Counted from the first letter of the stretch, positions 43,678 through 52,697 are shown. The stretch is DNA of 64,000 nt from Methylomonas rhizoryzae (GCF_008632455.1 NZ_CP043929.1:1798001-1862000), one strand, 5' to 3'. Notes: generated by a model from the letters alone, not told the origin. Numbers and translations: made by a program.

Positions 43678-44878
43678 GTTGATGCTCCTTGAGTTTCGCT
43701 TGATGGGGGCGTTGCGTTGCACTGGATAGGTTGATAGGGGGTTGCACGATAGGCAAGCTCAGGTGAAACGTGCAGCCTTGATCGGGCCGGTTATGGCAAT
43801 CTATCCGGCCGTTGTGGGCGTTGACCACGCTTTTGACCACGGCCAGACCCAAGCCTGTTCCGCTGATTTTGGTGGTGAAAAAAGGTTCGAACAAGTGTTG
43901 CAATGCTTCCGGTTGGATGCCAGGGCCGTTGTCGGCAATCAGAATTTCGACGTTAGCGCCGCTTTGTTGGGCAGTCAGTTTGACGGTGGTGGCGCCGGCT
44001 TCGATGGCGTTATTGAGAAGATTGAGCAATGCGCCGCGCAGTGCCGCTTCGTTGCCCAGCATGTCGTCGTCTATGACGCGATTGTCCAGCTCGAAGGTAC
44101 CGTTAAACTGCGCCATGCGTTCGGCGCTTTTCGCCAACAATTCCAGCCAAGAAAAGCCCTGCATCGCTAAACGGCCTTGCTTGGCGAAAATCAACATGTC
44201 GTTGACTTCCCGTTCCAGGAAGTGCAGACGTTCCAAAATTTTCTCCGCAAACGGTTGGTATTTTCTGAGCGGCAGTTGGGTAGTGGCGAGTTGCGAGGCG
44301 TACAAAATCGCCGTCGCCAACGGCGTTCTGACTTGATGGGCCAGACTTGCGACCATTTCGCCCATGGCGGATAAATGTTTTTGTTGGGCCAAGGCATCTT
44401 GTAGTTGTCTCAGTTCGCTGACGTCGGACAAAAGAATGATGCGTTCGTCGGTTTCGCCGAGGCGGTTGACGGTCATGGCGACGACCCGACCGTCGGCCAA
44501 CAGATGTTCGTGCGGCGAATTGGACGGGTGTAAGCTGCGGGCGGATACGGTTTGCCAGTCCAAGCCTATCAGCGGTTCGCCAAGCAGGCTGACTGCTTGC
44601 TGGTTGCAGTCGACGATATGGTCTTGGGCATTCACGACTAGCACGCCGGCCGGCAATGCGGCAAGTATCTGTTGTAAGCGCGCGGCGAGTTTTTCCTTTT
44701 CTATCAAGGTCGCCATGCGCTCGCTGCGGGCGGCGGCCAATTGGACGTTCAGCCGGGCAACTTGCTCCTGCAAGCCTTGATAAGACTGCGCTAAATGTTC
44801 CGACAGTTCGTTGAAGATGCGAAAGGCGTCCGCCAGACGTTCGGATTTTTGCTGAAACTGGAAGTGCGGATTAGTCAT
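43664..44878 (-). CDS. flrB: flagellar sensor histidine kinase FlrB/FleS
   Basis: A 404-residue cytosolic histidine kinase with no membrane helices. An N-terminal coiled coil (about 15-75) is followed by a PAS-like domain (about 70-170), the H-box LAHQVRTPLA with the phosphorylated histidine near residue 188, and a HATPase domain (NLLNNAIEAG, ADNGPGIQPEAL, GTGLGLAVVKS). It overlaps flrC by 14 bp and lies behind its own sigma-54-type promoter. It phosphorylates FlrC in homologous systems; the signal is internal flagellar assembly state. Confidence 0.93.
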   Translation of the reverse strand: MTNPHFQFQQKSERLADAFRIFNELSEHLAQSYQGLQEQVARLNVQLAAARSERMATLIEKEKLAARLQQILAALPAGVLVVNAQDHIVDCNQQAVSLLGEPLIGLDWQTVSARSLHPSNSPHEHLLADGRVVAMTVNRLGETDERIILLSDVSELRQLQDALAQQKHLSAMGEMVASLAHQVRTPLATAILYASQLATTQLPLRKYQPFAEKILERLHFLEREVNDMLIFAKQGRLAMQGFSWLELLAKSAERMAQFNGTFELDNRVIDDDMLGNEAALRGALLNLLNNAIEAGATTVKLTAQQSGANVEILIADNGPGIQPEALQHLFEPFFTTKISGTGLGLAVVKSVVNAHNGRIDCHNRPDQGCTFHLSLPIVQPPINLSSATQRPHQAKLKEHQHETA

Positions 44879-44911
44879 GGCAAAGCGGAAATTGGCTGTT
44901 TCCGGAGAAAA

Positions 44912-44927
44912 AGCAATTTTCAGGCCA
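44912..44927 (-). promoter_or_regulatory. sigma-54 promoter of flrBC
   Basis: On the minus strand TGGCCTG-AAAA-TTGCT is almost the full sigma-54 consensus, with perfect -12 and spacing, about 34 bp before the flrB start. In the Vibrio/Pseudomonas hierarchy flrBC is activated by FlrA/FleQ, the adjacent upstream gene, which fits. Confidence 0.8.
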
Positions 44928-44987
44928 TATATAATTTAGAATTTATTCAATGGGTTATAATTTGTTGGCGAGTTTTTGACGCGTCGA

Positions 44988-46415
44988 TTATTGGCTGTCG
45001 GTTTTACGCAGTTTTTCTACCAGCGTGGTACGGCGCATGTTCAACAGCTTGGCGGCGTGGGCGACGACCCCGTTGCATTCCTCTAAAGCCTGACGAATTA
45101 GTTCGTTTTCCAATTCGTTTAGGTATTCCTTTAGATCGATACCTTGTTCCGGCAATTGAATAGTGCCGCCTGGGGCGAAAGCCAACATAGGCTGTTCGGC
45201 GTCGGATCTGAATGGCAGCGGCGCTGGAGCGGCGGCGGGCTCGGGATCGCTCCAATCCAGTTTGCTATCGTCCGGAAGCTGATAACCCTGGAATTTTTCC
45301 GGCAAATTGGCGGCGTCGACCATGCCGTTAGGATAGATAATCGCTAAGCGTTCGATCAGGTTGGATAACTCCCGTACGTTACCCGGCCATTGATGTTGCA
45401 TCAGCAAGGCGATTGCTTCCCGGCTCAAACGTACCGAGCCGCGCTTGTCGGCTTCCATGCGGGCAATCAAATCGCTCACCAGATAGGGGATGTCCTCCGG
45501 CCGCTCGCGTAACGCCGGAACTTCGATGGGAAATACGTTCAGACGGTAAAACAAGTCTTCCCGAAACCGCTTTTCGGCGATTTCTTGTTCCAGATGCCGG
45601 TGGGTGGCGGCGATGATGCGAACGTTGCAATGGATGGTTTTATTGCTGCCGACCCGTTCGAAAGTCCGTTCTTGCAGCACGCGTAGCAGTTTGACTTGCA
45701 TGGGCATCGGCATGTCGCCGATTTCGTCCAAAAACAAAGTGCCGCCTTCGGCCAGTTCGAAGCGGCCCTGCCGGCTGGTCAATGCTCCGGTAAACGCGCC
45801 TTTTTCGTGGCCGAACAGTTCGCTTTCCAGCAGTTCGCCGGGTATGGCGCCGCAGTTGACCGGGACGAAGGGCTGATTTTTGCGTAACGAGGCTCGGTGC
45901 AATGCTTGGGCAATCACTTCTTTGCCGGTGCCGGATTCGCCTAAAATCAGCACTGTGGCATCGGACTTGGCGACTTGATCGATCAAGTCGCGGGTTTGTT
46001 GTATCGCGGGACTGCGTCCGACTAAGCCTTTGTGTGACGCTTTCGGACTGTCGGCTTCTCGGCGTAGCGGGAGAGTGTCGACGAATTCAATGAATTCGGA
46101 ATATACCGTAGGCCAGGTCAAACTATGGGTGATCAGTTGCTGGATGGCGCTGCTGATCGGCGGCGTTTCCTTATCTTGCAGTAACACTACCGGTGTGCCG
46201 TGGCACTTCTCGTCGACATTGCGCAATAAGGCCGCCTGTTTGTCCGGCGTGCTGCCGACCATGATAGCGTCGAAGTCGTTGGGTTCCTCCAGTGAAGAAG
46301 GGAAATCGATGCTGGTGGTGACCGTAAGCGGGTATTCCAAAAATTGAAGAATCGTGCGAACTTGCTCAGTCCTGGAGGCGCTATCGTCGATTAACAAAAA
46401 GGATGGAAAATCCAT
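44988..46415 (-). CDS. flrA: flagellar master regulator FlrA/FleQ
   Basis: A 475-residue sigma-54 activator. The N-terminal receiver-like domain begins with FLLIDDS but lacks the phosphoacceptor aspartate (VGSTPD at that place), as in FleQ. The AAA+ domain has GESGTGKEVIAQ and GAFTGA. The C-terminal helix-turn-helix (AAKLLNMRRTTLVEKLRK) matches the FleQ type. FleQ homologues bind cyclic di-GMP and switch between motility and biofilm genes; binding here is inference. An ATG at 46413-46415 is preferred; an in-frame GTG at 46427 is possible. Neither has a good Shine-Dalgarno sequence. Confidence 0.92.
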   Translation of the reverse strand: MDFPSFLLIDDSASRTEQVRTILQFLEYPLTVTTSIDFPSSLEEPNDFDAIMVGSTPDKQAALLRNVDEKCHGTPVVLLQDKETPPISSAIQQLITHSLTWPTVYSEFIEFVDTLPLRREADSPKASHKGLVGRSPAIQQTRDLIDQVAKSDATVLILGESGTGKEVIAQALHRASLRKNQPFVPVNCGAIPGELLESELFGHEKGAFTGALTSRQGRFELAEGGTLFLDEIGDMPMPMQVKLLRVLQERTFERVGSNKTIHCNVRIIAATHRHLEQEIAEKRFREDLFYRLNVFPIEVPALRERPEDIPYLVSDLIARMEADKRGSVRLSREAIALLMQHQWPGNVRELSNLIERLAIIYPNGMVDAANLPEKFQGYQLPDDSKLDWSDPEPAAAPAPLPFRSDAEQPMLAFAPGGTIQLPEQGIDLKEYLNELENELIRQALEECNGVVAHAAKLLNMRRTTLVEKLRKTDSQ

Positions 46416-46461
46416 ACGGGTATTCACGGTTGAGACCGGTCGGAGTGCTGGGAACTTTTAA

Positions 46462-46490
46462 AGTTAAGCATCGAATCGTAAGCTTGTCAA
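46462..46490 (-). promoter_or_regulatory. probable sigma-70 promoter of flrA
   Basis: On the minus strand a perfect TTGACA (46485-46490) is followed after 17 bp by a weak -10, TTAACT (46462-46467), about 47 bp before the flrA start. A sigma-70 promoter fits a master regulator at the top of the cascade. The -10 matches at only three positions. Confidence 0.42.
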
Positions 46491-46583
46491 AATGCAATCT
46501 ATTTCAATATTTTGGAGAATAAATCTTAACGCCTGTGTTAGGAATTGTGCAGATAGACGCTCGATTAAGCCAGCCTTATCGAC

Positions 46584-46612
46584 TTGACAAATAGCGGTCT
46601 ACGTAGAAACAT
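46584..46612 (+). promoter_or_regulatory. possible sigma-70 promoter of the CNNM/CorC gene
   Basis: A perfect TTGACA (46584-46589) and a weak -10 AAACAT (46607-46612) at 17-bp spacing lie 33 bp upstream of the start at 46645. Confidence 0.35.
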
Positions 46613-46644
46613 AACCTCATGTTTTGTAATCTTGAGCGCTCTCT

Positions 46645-47892
46645 TTGAACGACATTCCCTTAAGTGTGCTGTTTGGCATACTCGCTGTTTTATTGCTTCT
46701 TTCCGCATTCTTTTCCGGCTCCGAAACCGCTCTGATGACGTTGAACCGTTACCGGTTGCAGCATCTCGTGAAAAAAAAACACCGGGGAGCCATTAAGGCT
46801 CACGATTTGCTCAAACGCCCGGACCGTTTAATCGGGCTGATATTGTTGGGGAACAATTTCGTCAACATTGCGGCCTCTTCGATAGGCACGTTGATTGCCA
46901 TCCGCATAGGCGGAGAAGAGATGATTGCTCCGGCGGCAGTCGTTCTGACGATCGTGGTATTGATCTTCTCCGAGGCGACCCCTAAAACTCTGGCCGCACT
47001 CAAGCCCGACTGTTTGGCTTTTGTTTCCGCTTGGATTTACGTGCCGCTGCTCAAGTTGTTTTATCCGGTCGTTTGGGTGGTAAACGTAGTATCCAATTTG
47101 CTACTGCGCATGGTCGGCATGAATCCGAACAAGGTCAAGAAAGACTTATTGGATAAAGACGAACTCAAATCCATCGTGTCGGATACCGGTCACTTGTTGC
47201 CGGCCCGCTATCAAAATATGGTGCTGAGCATTTTGGATTTGGAGTCCGCCAGCGTCGAAGACATCATGACGCACAGAAAGGATATTGTCGGTATCGATAT
47301 GGAAGATTCGATCGAAGAGATTATCGAACAGTTGCGCAATAGTCCGCATACCCGCTTACCGGTCTACAAAAAAAATATCGACCGGGTCATAGGTTTTCTG
47401 CACATACGTTCGGTGTTGTCGCGTATCAGTTTGGTCGACTTCGACAAACAAATCATTATCGACAGTTTGACTAAACCGTTTTTCATTCCGGCCAGTACGT
47501 CCATCCACAAACAAATGCAGATATTCAAGGCCGAAAAACTGCGCATCGGCTTGGTGGTGGACGAATACGGCGATGTGCAAGGCTTGGTCACCTTAGACGA
47601 CTTGCTGCAAGAAATCGTCGGCGAATTGATTGCCGAGGAGCCGGCCATTCAGGCGCAAAAAGACGGAAGCTATGTTGTGGACGCCGGCATCAGCATACGC
47701 GAGTTAAATAGGGTAACTCATTGGGATTTACCCACCGAGGGACCGAAAACGTTGAACGGCTTGATTTTGGAATATATGGAGACCATTCCCGAGCCCGGTA
47801 CCAGCATCCGTTTGCACGGATATATCTTGGAAATCATTCAACGCGACGACAATACCGTAAAATTCGTCCGCTTCCATCCTATCGACGATTAA
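46645..47892 (+). CDS. CNNM/CorC-type (YfjD-like) transporter with CBS domains
   Basis: A 415-residue membrane protein of the HlyC/CorC family, likely moving Mg2+ (efflux) in relatives. Order: DUF21/CNNM membrane domain (about 1-185, FFSGSETALMTLNRYRLQHL and LLGNNFVNIAASS), a CBS pair (about 200-330), and a transporter-associated CorC_HlyC domain (about 340-415). The start is a TTG. It is supported because it gives the same N-terminal length as E. coli YfjD (12 residues before the first conserved hydrophobic run). No other start fits. The gene is divergent from flrA. Confidence 0.88.
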   Translation: MNDIPLSVLFGILAVLLLLSAFFSGSETALMTLNRYRLQHLVKKKHRGAIKAHDLLKRPDRLIGLILLGNNFVNIAASSIGTLIAIRIGGEEMIAPAAVVLTIVVLIFSEATPKTLAALKPDCLAFVSAWIYVPLLKLFYPVVWVVNVVSNLLLRMVGMNPNKVKKDLLDKDELKSIVSDTGHLLPARYQNMVLSILDLESASVEDIMTHRKDIVGIDMEDSIEEIIEQLRNSPHTRLPVYKKNIDRVIGFLHIRSVLSRISLVDFDKQIIIDSLTKPFFIPASTSIHKQMQIFKAEKLRIGLVVDEYGDVQGLVTLDDLLQEIVGELIAEEPAIQAQKDGSYVVDAGISIRELNRVTHWDLPTEGPKTLNGLILEYMETIPEPGTSIRLHGYILEIIQRDDNTVKFVRFHPIDD

Positions 47893-47989
47893 CTCTTGGA
47901 CCTTGCTGTTACTCGCGGGATGGGACACCTGTGACGAATAACCGAGTAATATAGTAAGATATAGATCAACCCTTTCGACCGCTAATGCT

Positions 47990-48691
47990 ATGACAGAAAA
48001 CGTTCATCCCCACGAAATTCATAAATTCGGTTCGCAAGCCGAACGTTGGTGGGACCCGGGTGGCGAGCTTAGGACCTTGCACGAAGTGAATCCTTTGCGG
48101 TTGGAGTTTATTCGCCGATTCGCCGATATTTCGGATGCAAAGGTAGTGGACGTCGGCTGCGGAGGCGGCATTTTGACTGAAGGACTCGCACAGGCCGGGG
48201 CTAATGCGTTAGGCATCGATCTTAGCGACGAGCTGATCGACATCGCCGATTTGCACGGTTTGGAGACCGGGTGTAATGCCCGTTACGAGAAAATTAGCGC
48301 CGAGGCCTTGGCGGAACGCGAGCCGGCCGGTTTCGATCACGTGACTTGCATGGAGATGTTGGAACACGTCCCCGATCCCGCTTCCGTGGTTAGCGCTTGT
48401 GCACGTTTGGTCAAGCCCGAGGGGATGGTATTTTTTTCTACCTTGAATCGGGTGCCTAAAGCCTATTTATTGGCAATCGTGGCGGCTGAACATGTGTTGA
48501 AGATGGTGCCTAAAGGTACGCATGAATATAAAACCTTTATCAAGCCCTCCGAACTTAGCCATATGGCCCGGAGTAACGGCTTGGAACTGAAAGCGATGAT
48601 AGGTATTCAATACAATCCGTTTAGTAAGCGGTTTAGTTTGGGCAAAGATGTGGACGTCAATTACATTGCCGCGTTTCAGCGTGTAGGCTGA
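47990..48691 (+). CDS. ubiG: 3-demethylubiquinone/2-polyprenyl-6-hydroxyphenol O-methyltransferase UbiG
   Basis: UbiG performs both O-methylations of ubiquinone synthesis. The 233-residue protein has WWDPGGELRTLHEVNPLRL at about 19-37 (family hallmark), the SAM site VVDVGCGGGILTEGLAQAGA (about 51-70) and CMEMLEHVPDP. It is the first gene of a tight group, ubiG-gph-yciK-sufT, with gaps of 7 bp, an overlap, and 8 bp. Confidence 0.95.
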   Translation: MTENVHPHEIHKFGSQAERWWDPGGELRTLHEVNPLRLEFIRRFADISDAKVVDVGCGGGILTEGLAQAGANALGIDLSDELIDIADLHGLETGCNARYEKISAEALAEREPAGFDHVTCMEMLEHVPDPASVVSACARLVKPEGMVFFSTLNRVPKAYLLAIVAAEHVLKMVPKGTHEYKTFIKPSELSHMARSNGLELKAMIGIQYNPFSKRFSLGKDVDVNYIAAFQRVG

Positions 48692-48698
48692 GACGGAT

Positions 48699-49373
48699 AT
48701 GCCGGGATTTGATTTACAGTGCGTACTATTCGATTTGGACGGGACCCTGGTCGATACTGCGCCGGATTTGATCGCTTGTTTGCAGCGGACCTTGTTGCAA
48801 TTCGGTTTGCCTGGTGTGGACAGTGCTACGGTCAAGCCGCAGATTTCCAGCGGTGCCTTGGCGATGATACGGCAAGCGGCGCCTGCCGCCGATGACGACG
48901 CGCAGCAAGAAATGCTGGCTTTCATGTTGACTTGTTATCAGGACAATATCGCAACCCACAGCCGTTTGTTTCCCGGTTTTTATGAGGCATTAAGCGCGAT
49001 AGAGGCTTGGGGATTGAAGTGGGGGGTAGTAACCAATAAGCGTCAGCGTTTTACCCTGCCTTTAATGGAAGCATTGGGTTTAACGCCGCGTGCAGCTTGC
49101 ATAGTCAGCGGCGACAGTACCGGCCACAGTAAACCGCATCCGGCGCCGATGTTCGCCGCGTGCGCCAGCGCCGGAGTCGGGCCGAAAAACTGCGTCTACA
49201 TCGGCGACGCTTTGCATGACATTACCGCGGGTAAGAGCGCCAACATGAAAACGCTGGCGGCGACATACGGCTATCTAAGGTTAAACGATGAGCCTCGGCT
49301 TTGGGGCGCGGACGGTTTGATCGAGAACGCTGAGCAATTAACCGGTTGGATCAAGGATTCGCTATGCCGTTAA
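48699..49373 (+). CDS. gph: phosphoglycolate phosphatase-like HAD hydrolase
   Basis: A 224-residue HAD-superfamily phosphatase. Motif I is FDLDGTLVDTAPDL, with the nucleophile and acid aspartates near residues 12-14. The threonine/lysine motifs (VVTNKRQ and SKPHPAP) and the metal motif YIGDALHDITAGKSAN are all present. It fits phosphoglycolate phosphatase (2-phosphoglycolate detoxification) or the MupP subgroup; ubiG-gph-yciK neighbours are typical of the latter in Pseudomonas-like genomes. I cannot separate the two. The 3' end overlaps yciK by 10 bp. Confidence 0.82.
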   Translation: MPGFDLQCVLFDLDGTLVDTAPDLIACLQRTLLQFGLPGVDSATVKPQISSGALAMIRQAAPAADDDAQQEMLAFMLTCYQDNIATHSRLFPGFYEALSAIEAWGLKWGVVTNKRQRFTLPLMEALGLTPRAACIVSGDSTGHSKPHPAPMFAACASAGVGPKNCVYIGDALHDITAGKSANMKTLAATYGYLRLNDEPRLWGADGLIENAEQLTGWIKDSLCR

Positions 49374-50092
49374 CCTCGCAAGTCATTTTAATTACCGGAG
49401 CGGGCGGAGGTCTCGGCGGCAGCGCGGCGTTGGCGTTGGCAAAACAGGGCGCCGAGTTGATTCTGCTTGATAAAAGCATTCCGAAACTGGAAAAAGTATA
49501 CGACGCCATTGTGGAAGCGGGCGGGCCGGAGCCTGTCATGTATCCCTTCGATTTGGCGGGAGCGAACGAGGCGCAATATCAGGACATGGCGGATGCAATA
49601 CAGCAGCGCTACGGCGCTCTCCAGGGCTTGTTGCATTCTGCTGCCGAATTTAACGCTTACACGCCGATTACGCTGCACGGTACTAAGGAATGGGGACACA
49701 CTCTCAACGTGAATTTGAACGCAGCCTTCTTATTGACCAGGATGTTGCTGCCTTTACTGCAAAAAAGTGTACAGGCATCTATTGTGTTTACCTCCGATTC
49801 GGCGGTCAGGCGAGGGCAAGCCTATAGCGGCGCCTACGGGGTATCCAAAATTGCGCTCGAAGCTTTGGCGCGCATTTTGGCGGCGGAATTCGAGGCCGGA
49901 CAAAAAATACGGGTCAATACCCTGGTTCCGGGGCCTGTGGATTCGCCGATACGGAAAAAAGCGTATCCCGGCGAAGATAAATCCCGGTTGCGGGAACCTA
50001 ATTGTATGGATGCACTGTACTGTCATTTGTTTGGCGCGACGAGTATCGGCGTTACCGGTCAAGTTTTTGACGCGCAAACGTTTACCTTTTAA
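49364..50092 (+). CDS. yciK: YciK-family short-chain dehydrogenase
   Basis: A 242-residue SDR oxidoreductase. It has the nucleotide-binding GAGGGLGGSAALALA motif near residue 11, the catalytic YSGAYGVSK (Y and K near 152-156) and the PG motif LVPGPVDSP. The length and the ubiG-gph neighbours match YciK, whose physiological substrate is unknown. The start is put at ATG 49364, which overlaps gph, rather than at 49346. Confidence 0.86.
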   Translation: MPLTSQVILITGAGGGLGGSAALALAKQGAELILLDKSIPKLEKVYDAIVEAGGPEPVMYPFDLAGANEAQYQDMADAIQQRYGALQGLLHSAAEFNAYTPITLHGTKEWGHTLNVNLNAAFLLTRMLLPLLQKSVQASIVFTSDSAVRRGQAYSGAYGVSKIALEALARILAAEFEAGQKIRVNTLVPGPVDSPIRKKAYPGEDKSRLREPNCMDALYCHLFGATSIGVTGQVFDAQTFTF

Positions 50093-50100
50093 TAATCGTT

Positions 50101-50646
50101 ATGGCAGAAAGAGAAGTTGTTTGTTTAACGCGGGATGTCAATATCGTCACCATACCGGACGGTTACCACGGTATCTTGAACAAAGGCCAGGAAGTCACGA
50201 TACATCAATCCTTGGGTAGTAATTTTACCGTGGTAACCGACTACGGGCACATGGTGCGGATAGCCGGTAGCGATGCGGATGCTTTGGGTAAAGAGGCGCA
50301 TGCGCTACATACCTTGGTGTCCGAGACCGATGCCGAAGCGGTGGCTAAAAATTGCTGGGAGGTGTTGAAGACCGTCTATGATCCCGAAATTCCGGTCAAT
50401 ATCGTCGATTTGGGGTTGGTCTACGGATGCGACGTCACGGCGGCGGAAGGTGGGAACGACGTGCGTATCCGCATGACGCTCACCGCCCCTGGTTGCGGTA
50501 TGGGGCCTGTGTTGCAATCCGATGTGGAGAAGTCGATCAGAGCTTTGCCCGGAGTCAATTCTGTCGATGTGGAAATCGTGCTGGATCCGCCGTGGTCCAG
50601 AGACATGATGTCCGAGGTGGCTCAGGTGCAACTCGGCTTGTTTTAA
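50101..50646 (+). CDS. sufT: SufT-type iron-sulphur assembly protein (DUF59/MIP18 family)
   Basis: A 181-residue protein with an N-terminal beta-rich extension (about 1-75) and a C-terminal MIP18/DUF59 domain: VYDPEIPVNIVDLGLVYGC (about 98-116), LTAPGCGMGPVLQSDVEKSI (about 130-150) and VEIVLDPPWSRDMMSE. SufT proteins aid maturation of Fe-S proteins, mostly in cells under high Fe-S demand. The C-terminal cysteine of the GCGMG motif is conserved. No other suf gene is in the window. Confidence 0.87.
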   Translation: MAEREVVCLTRDVNIVTIPDGYHGILNKGQEVTIHQSLGSNFTVVTDYGHMVRIAGSDADALGKEAHALHTLVSETDAEAVAKNCWEVLKTVYDPEIPVNIVDLGLVYGCDVTAAEGGNDVRIRMTLTAPGCGMGPVLQSDVEKSIRALPGVNSVDVEIVLDPPWSRDMMSEVAQVQLGLF

Positions 50647-50711
50647 CCGTAGCGCTTAGCTTGATTGCTTTTTTCGAGCTTGGGATATCTAGGGAAAGCG
50701 AGTCTGCATTA

Positions 50712-50729
50712 GTGGCAAAAAATTGCCAC
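50712..50729 (+). terminator. short hairpin downstream of sufT
   Basis: A 7-bp perfect stem (GTGGCAA / TTGCCAC) with an AAAA loop lies 66 bp after the sufT stop and is followed by CTTTAG. It could terminate the ubiG operon or serve as a dyad binding site in front of the sigma-54 promoter. The T-run is weak. Confidence 0.35.
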
Positions 50730-50780
50730 CTTTAGCATTGTCAAACTGTAATGAATTGTTTTATATAAACAATTAACAAC

Positions 50781-50796
50781 TGGCACGCTTGTGGCT
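50781..50796 (+). promoter_or_regulatory. sigma-54 promoter of the diguanylate cyclase gene
   Basis: TGGCACG-CTTG-TGGCT matches the sigma-54 consensus with one mismatch in the -12 region, and GG and GC at correct spacing. Transcription should begin near 50807, so translation must start at 50837, not at the upstream in-frame ATGs. This places the gene in the FlrA/FlrC-sigma-54 regulon by inference. Confidence 0.72.
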
Positions 50797-50836
50797 TTGT
50801 ATGGGTAAATACCTGTTCAAGGCCAGAGGATGTGTC

Positions 50837-51727
50837 ATGAAAGAAAAAGCCGTTGAATTAGCCGTTGTCAGTAATAAAAGCTTCGAAGCGTCGGCTGCGG
50901 TCAATTTACACCATTACGATATCAGTAGTGCGCTGCAAACGACTTTGGAGTTCAGCGAACTGATTTCTATTTTCGGCAACAAAATTCAAGCCACCATTCC
51001 GCATAACAGCGTGGAATATATCAACCGCGAATTCGACTTGGCATTTAAACGGGGAGCGGTCGGCCGCCACTCATGTTGCTATGGCTTGAAAGTCGAAGAT
51101 CAGCAACTCGGCGAATTGAAACTTACCCGCAGCCAGCGCTTTACAAAAGATGAGCTAAGGATGCTTGAAAGCTTGCTATGTTGTTTGATTTATCCTCTGC
51201 GCAATGCAACCTTGTTTCAACAAGCCTTGCAAAAAGCGTATACCGATACATTAACGCAAACGCATAATCGGGCGGCATTCAACGACACCTTGATGCGCGA
51301 AATCAAACGTGCAGCTCGCGCCGAGCGGACGTTATCGTTAGTTTTCGTTGATATCGATCATTTTAAGCGTATCAACGACAATTATGGTCATGCTTGCGGC
51401 GATCTGGCCCTATCTTCTCTGGCCGGCTGGATCAAAGAAAGTATTCGCGGCAGCGACGCGGTTTTTCGCTACGGCGGCGAAGAGTTCGTGATTTTGTTGC
51501 CCGATACCGGTAACGATGAAGCGGTTTTAATTGCGGAACGAATTCGTGCCGGCATCGAAGCCCATACCCTCGCTTACGGTATGACCGTGCTGAATATCAC
51601 GGCAAGTCTGGGAGTTAGTTCTTTGCGTGAGGGCGATTCTATGGAAAGCTTGGTAAAAAGAGCGGATGCCGCTATGTACAGGGCAAAAATCGGCGGTAGA
51701 AATCAAGTGCAGACATGCCCGGTTTGA
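50837..51727 (+). CDS. diguanylate cyclase (GGDEF, I-site present)
   Basis: A 296-residue cytoplasmic cyclic di-GMP synthase. The N-terminal 130 residues form a GAF-like sensory domain of unknown ligand. The GGDEF domain has the signature FRYGGEEFVILLPD with the active-site GGEEF. An inhibitory I-site RGSD lies five residues ahead, which implies product feedback. The start at 50837 has an AGAGGA Shine-Dalgarno sequence 6 bp upstream and follows the sigma-54 promoter. It lies between the ubiG operon and the cheV/flgA region and is likely tied to flagellar regulation. Confidence 0.9.
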   Translation: MKEKAVELAVVSNKSFEASAAVNLHHYDISSALQTTLEFSELISIFGNKIQATIPHNSVEYINREFDLAFKRGAVGRHSCCYGLKVEDQQLGELKLTRSQRFTKDELRMLESLLCCLIYPLRNATLFQQALQKAYTDTLTQTHNRAAFNDTLMREIKRAARAERTLSLVFVDIDHFKRINDNYGHACGDLALSSLAGWIKESIRGSDAVFRYGGEEFVILLPDTGNDEAVLIAERIRAGIEAHTLAYGMTVLNITASLGVSSLREGDSMESLVKRADAAMYRAKIGGRNQVQTCPV

Positions 51728-51770
51728 TAGGCATACGTGGTTTGGGGTTTTAGTGGCGGACAGGTTTGGA

Positions 51771-52697
51771 TTATTGTCCGCGCAGGTTTCTAAGCTGTTT
51801 TTGAATGGCGCTAAGCAGCGAATCCGGATCGAATTTGGCTAAGAATTCGTTAGCGCCGACTTTCTGTACCATGGCAGTATTGAACACGCCGCTTAGTGAA
51901 GTGTGTAAAATTAAATAAACCTCACGCATGGCCGGATTGGATTTGACTCGGGTGGCCAAGGTGTAACCGTCCATGCGCGGCATTTCTACGTCCGAGATGA
52001 TCATTGAGTATTTATCTTGAATTCTGACGCCTTCTTCCGCTAATTTGGACAAATGCTCCCAGGCTTCTAAACCGTCTTTCAATAAGGTACACTCGATACC
52101 GATTTGGTCGCAGACGCGTTTGACTTGATTGCGCGCAACGCTGGAATCGTCCACCACCAGGATGTGGTCGTTTTGGCAAGTCAATTCGTTATCGATGGTT
52201 TCCGCCGCAGCTTCCTCGCGGCCTCCCATCACTTCTTTCATTACTTTTTCCACATCGATCACTTCTATTAATTCTCCGTCGACCTCGGTTACCGCAGTCA
52301 GGTAGCTTTCCCGGCCGGCGCCCTTAGGCGGAGCTTTAACCTGCTCCCAGCCGATATTGATAATACGGTCGACCGAACCGACCAAGAAACCCTGAATAGA
52401 GCGATTGTATTCGGTGACGATCACATAGCAGCCGGTGTCGCGAGGTAAAGAACGCATGCCTATCGCCATCGATAAATCCAACACCGGAATAGTCTTGCCG
52501 CGTAAATGGGCAACTCCGCAGATTACGGAATGCGCTTTTGGTATCTGCGTCAACGGCGGGCATTGTATGACTTCTTGCACTTTAAATACGTTGATGCCGA
52601 AGCGCTGCCTGCTCACTAATCTGAATAGTAATAATTCGAACCGGTTATGTCCCGCCAATTTAGTACGTTGATCAACCCCGTCTAAGACTCCGGCCAT
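51771..52697 (-). CDS. cheV: chemotaxis coupling protein CheV
   Basis: A 308-residue CheW-receiver fusion. Residues about 20-165 form a CheW-like domain that couples receptors to CheA (LLFRLVSRQRFGINVFKVQEV, IPVLDLSMAIGM). Residues about 180-305 form a receiver with VVDDSSVAR and the phosphoacceptor in IISDVEMPRMDGY. A GGAGG Shine-Dalgarno sequence precedes the ATG. It is divergent from flgA, as in Pseudomonas and Vibrio. CheV is thought to tune adaptation or act as a phosphate sink. Confidence 0.93.
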   Translation of the reverse strand: MAGVLDGVDQRTKLAGHNRFELLLFRLVSRQRFGINVFKVQEVIQCPPLTQIPKAHSVICGVAHLRGKTIPVLDLSMAIGMRSLPRDTGCYVIVTEYNRSIQGFLVGSVDRIINIGWEQVKAPPKGAGRESYLTAVTEVDGELIEVIDVEKVMKEVMGGREEAAAETIDNELTCQNDHILVVDDSSVARNQVKRVCDQIGIECTLLKDGLEAWEHLSKLAEEGVRIQDKYSMIISDVEMPRMDGYTLATRVKSNPAMREVYLILHTSLSGVFNTAMVQKVGANEFLAKFDPDSLLSAIQKQLRNLRGQ

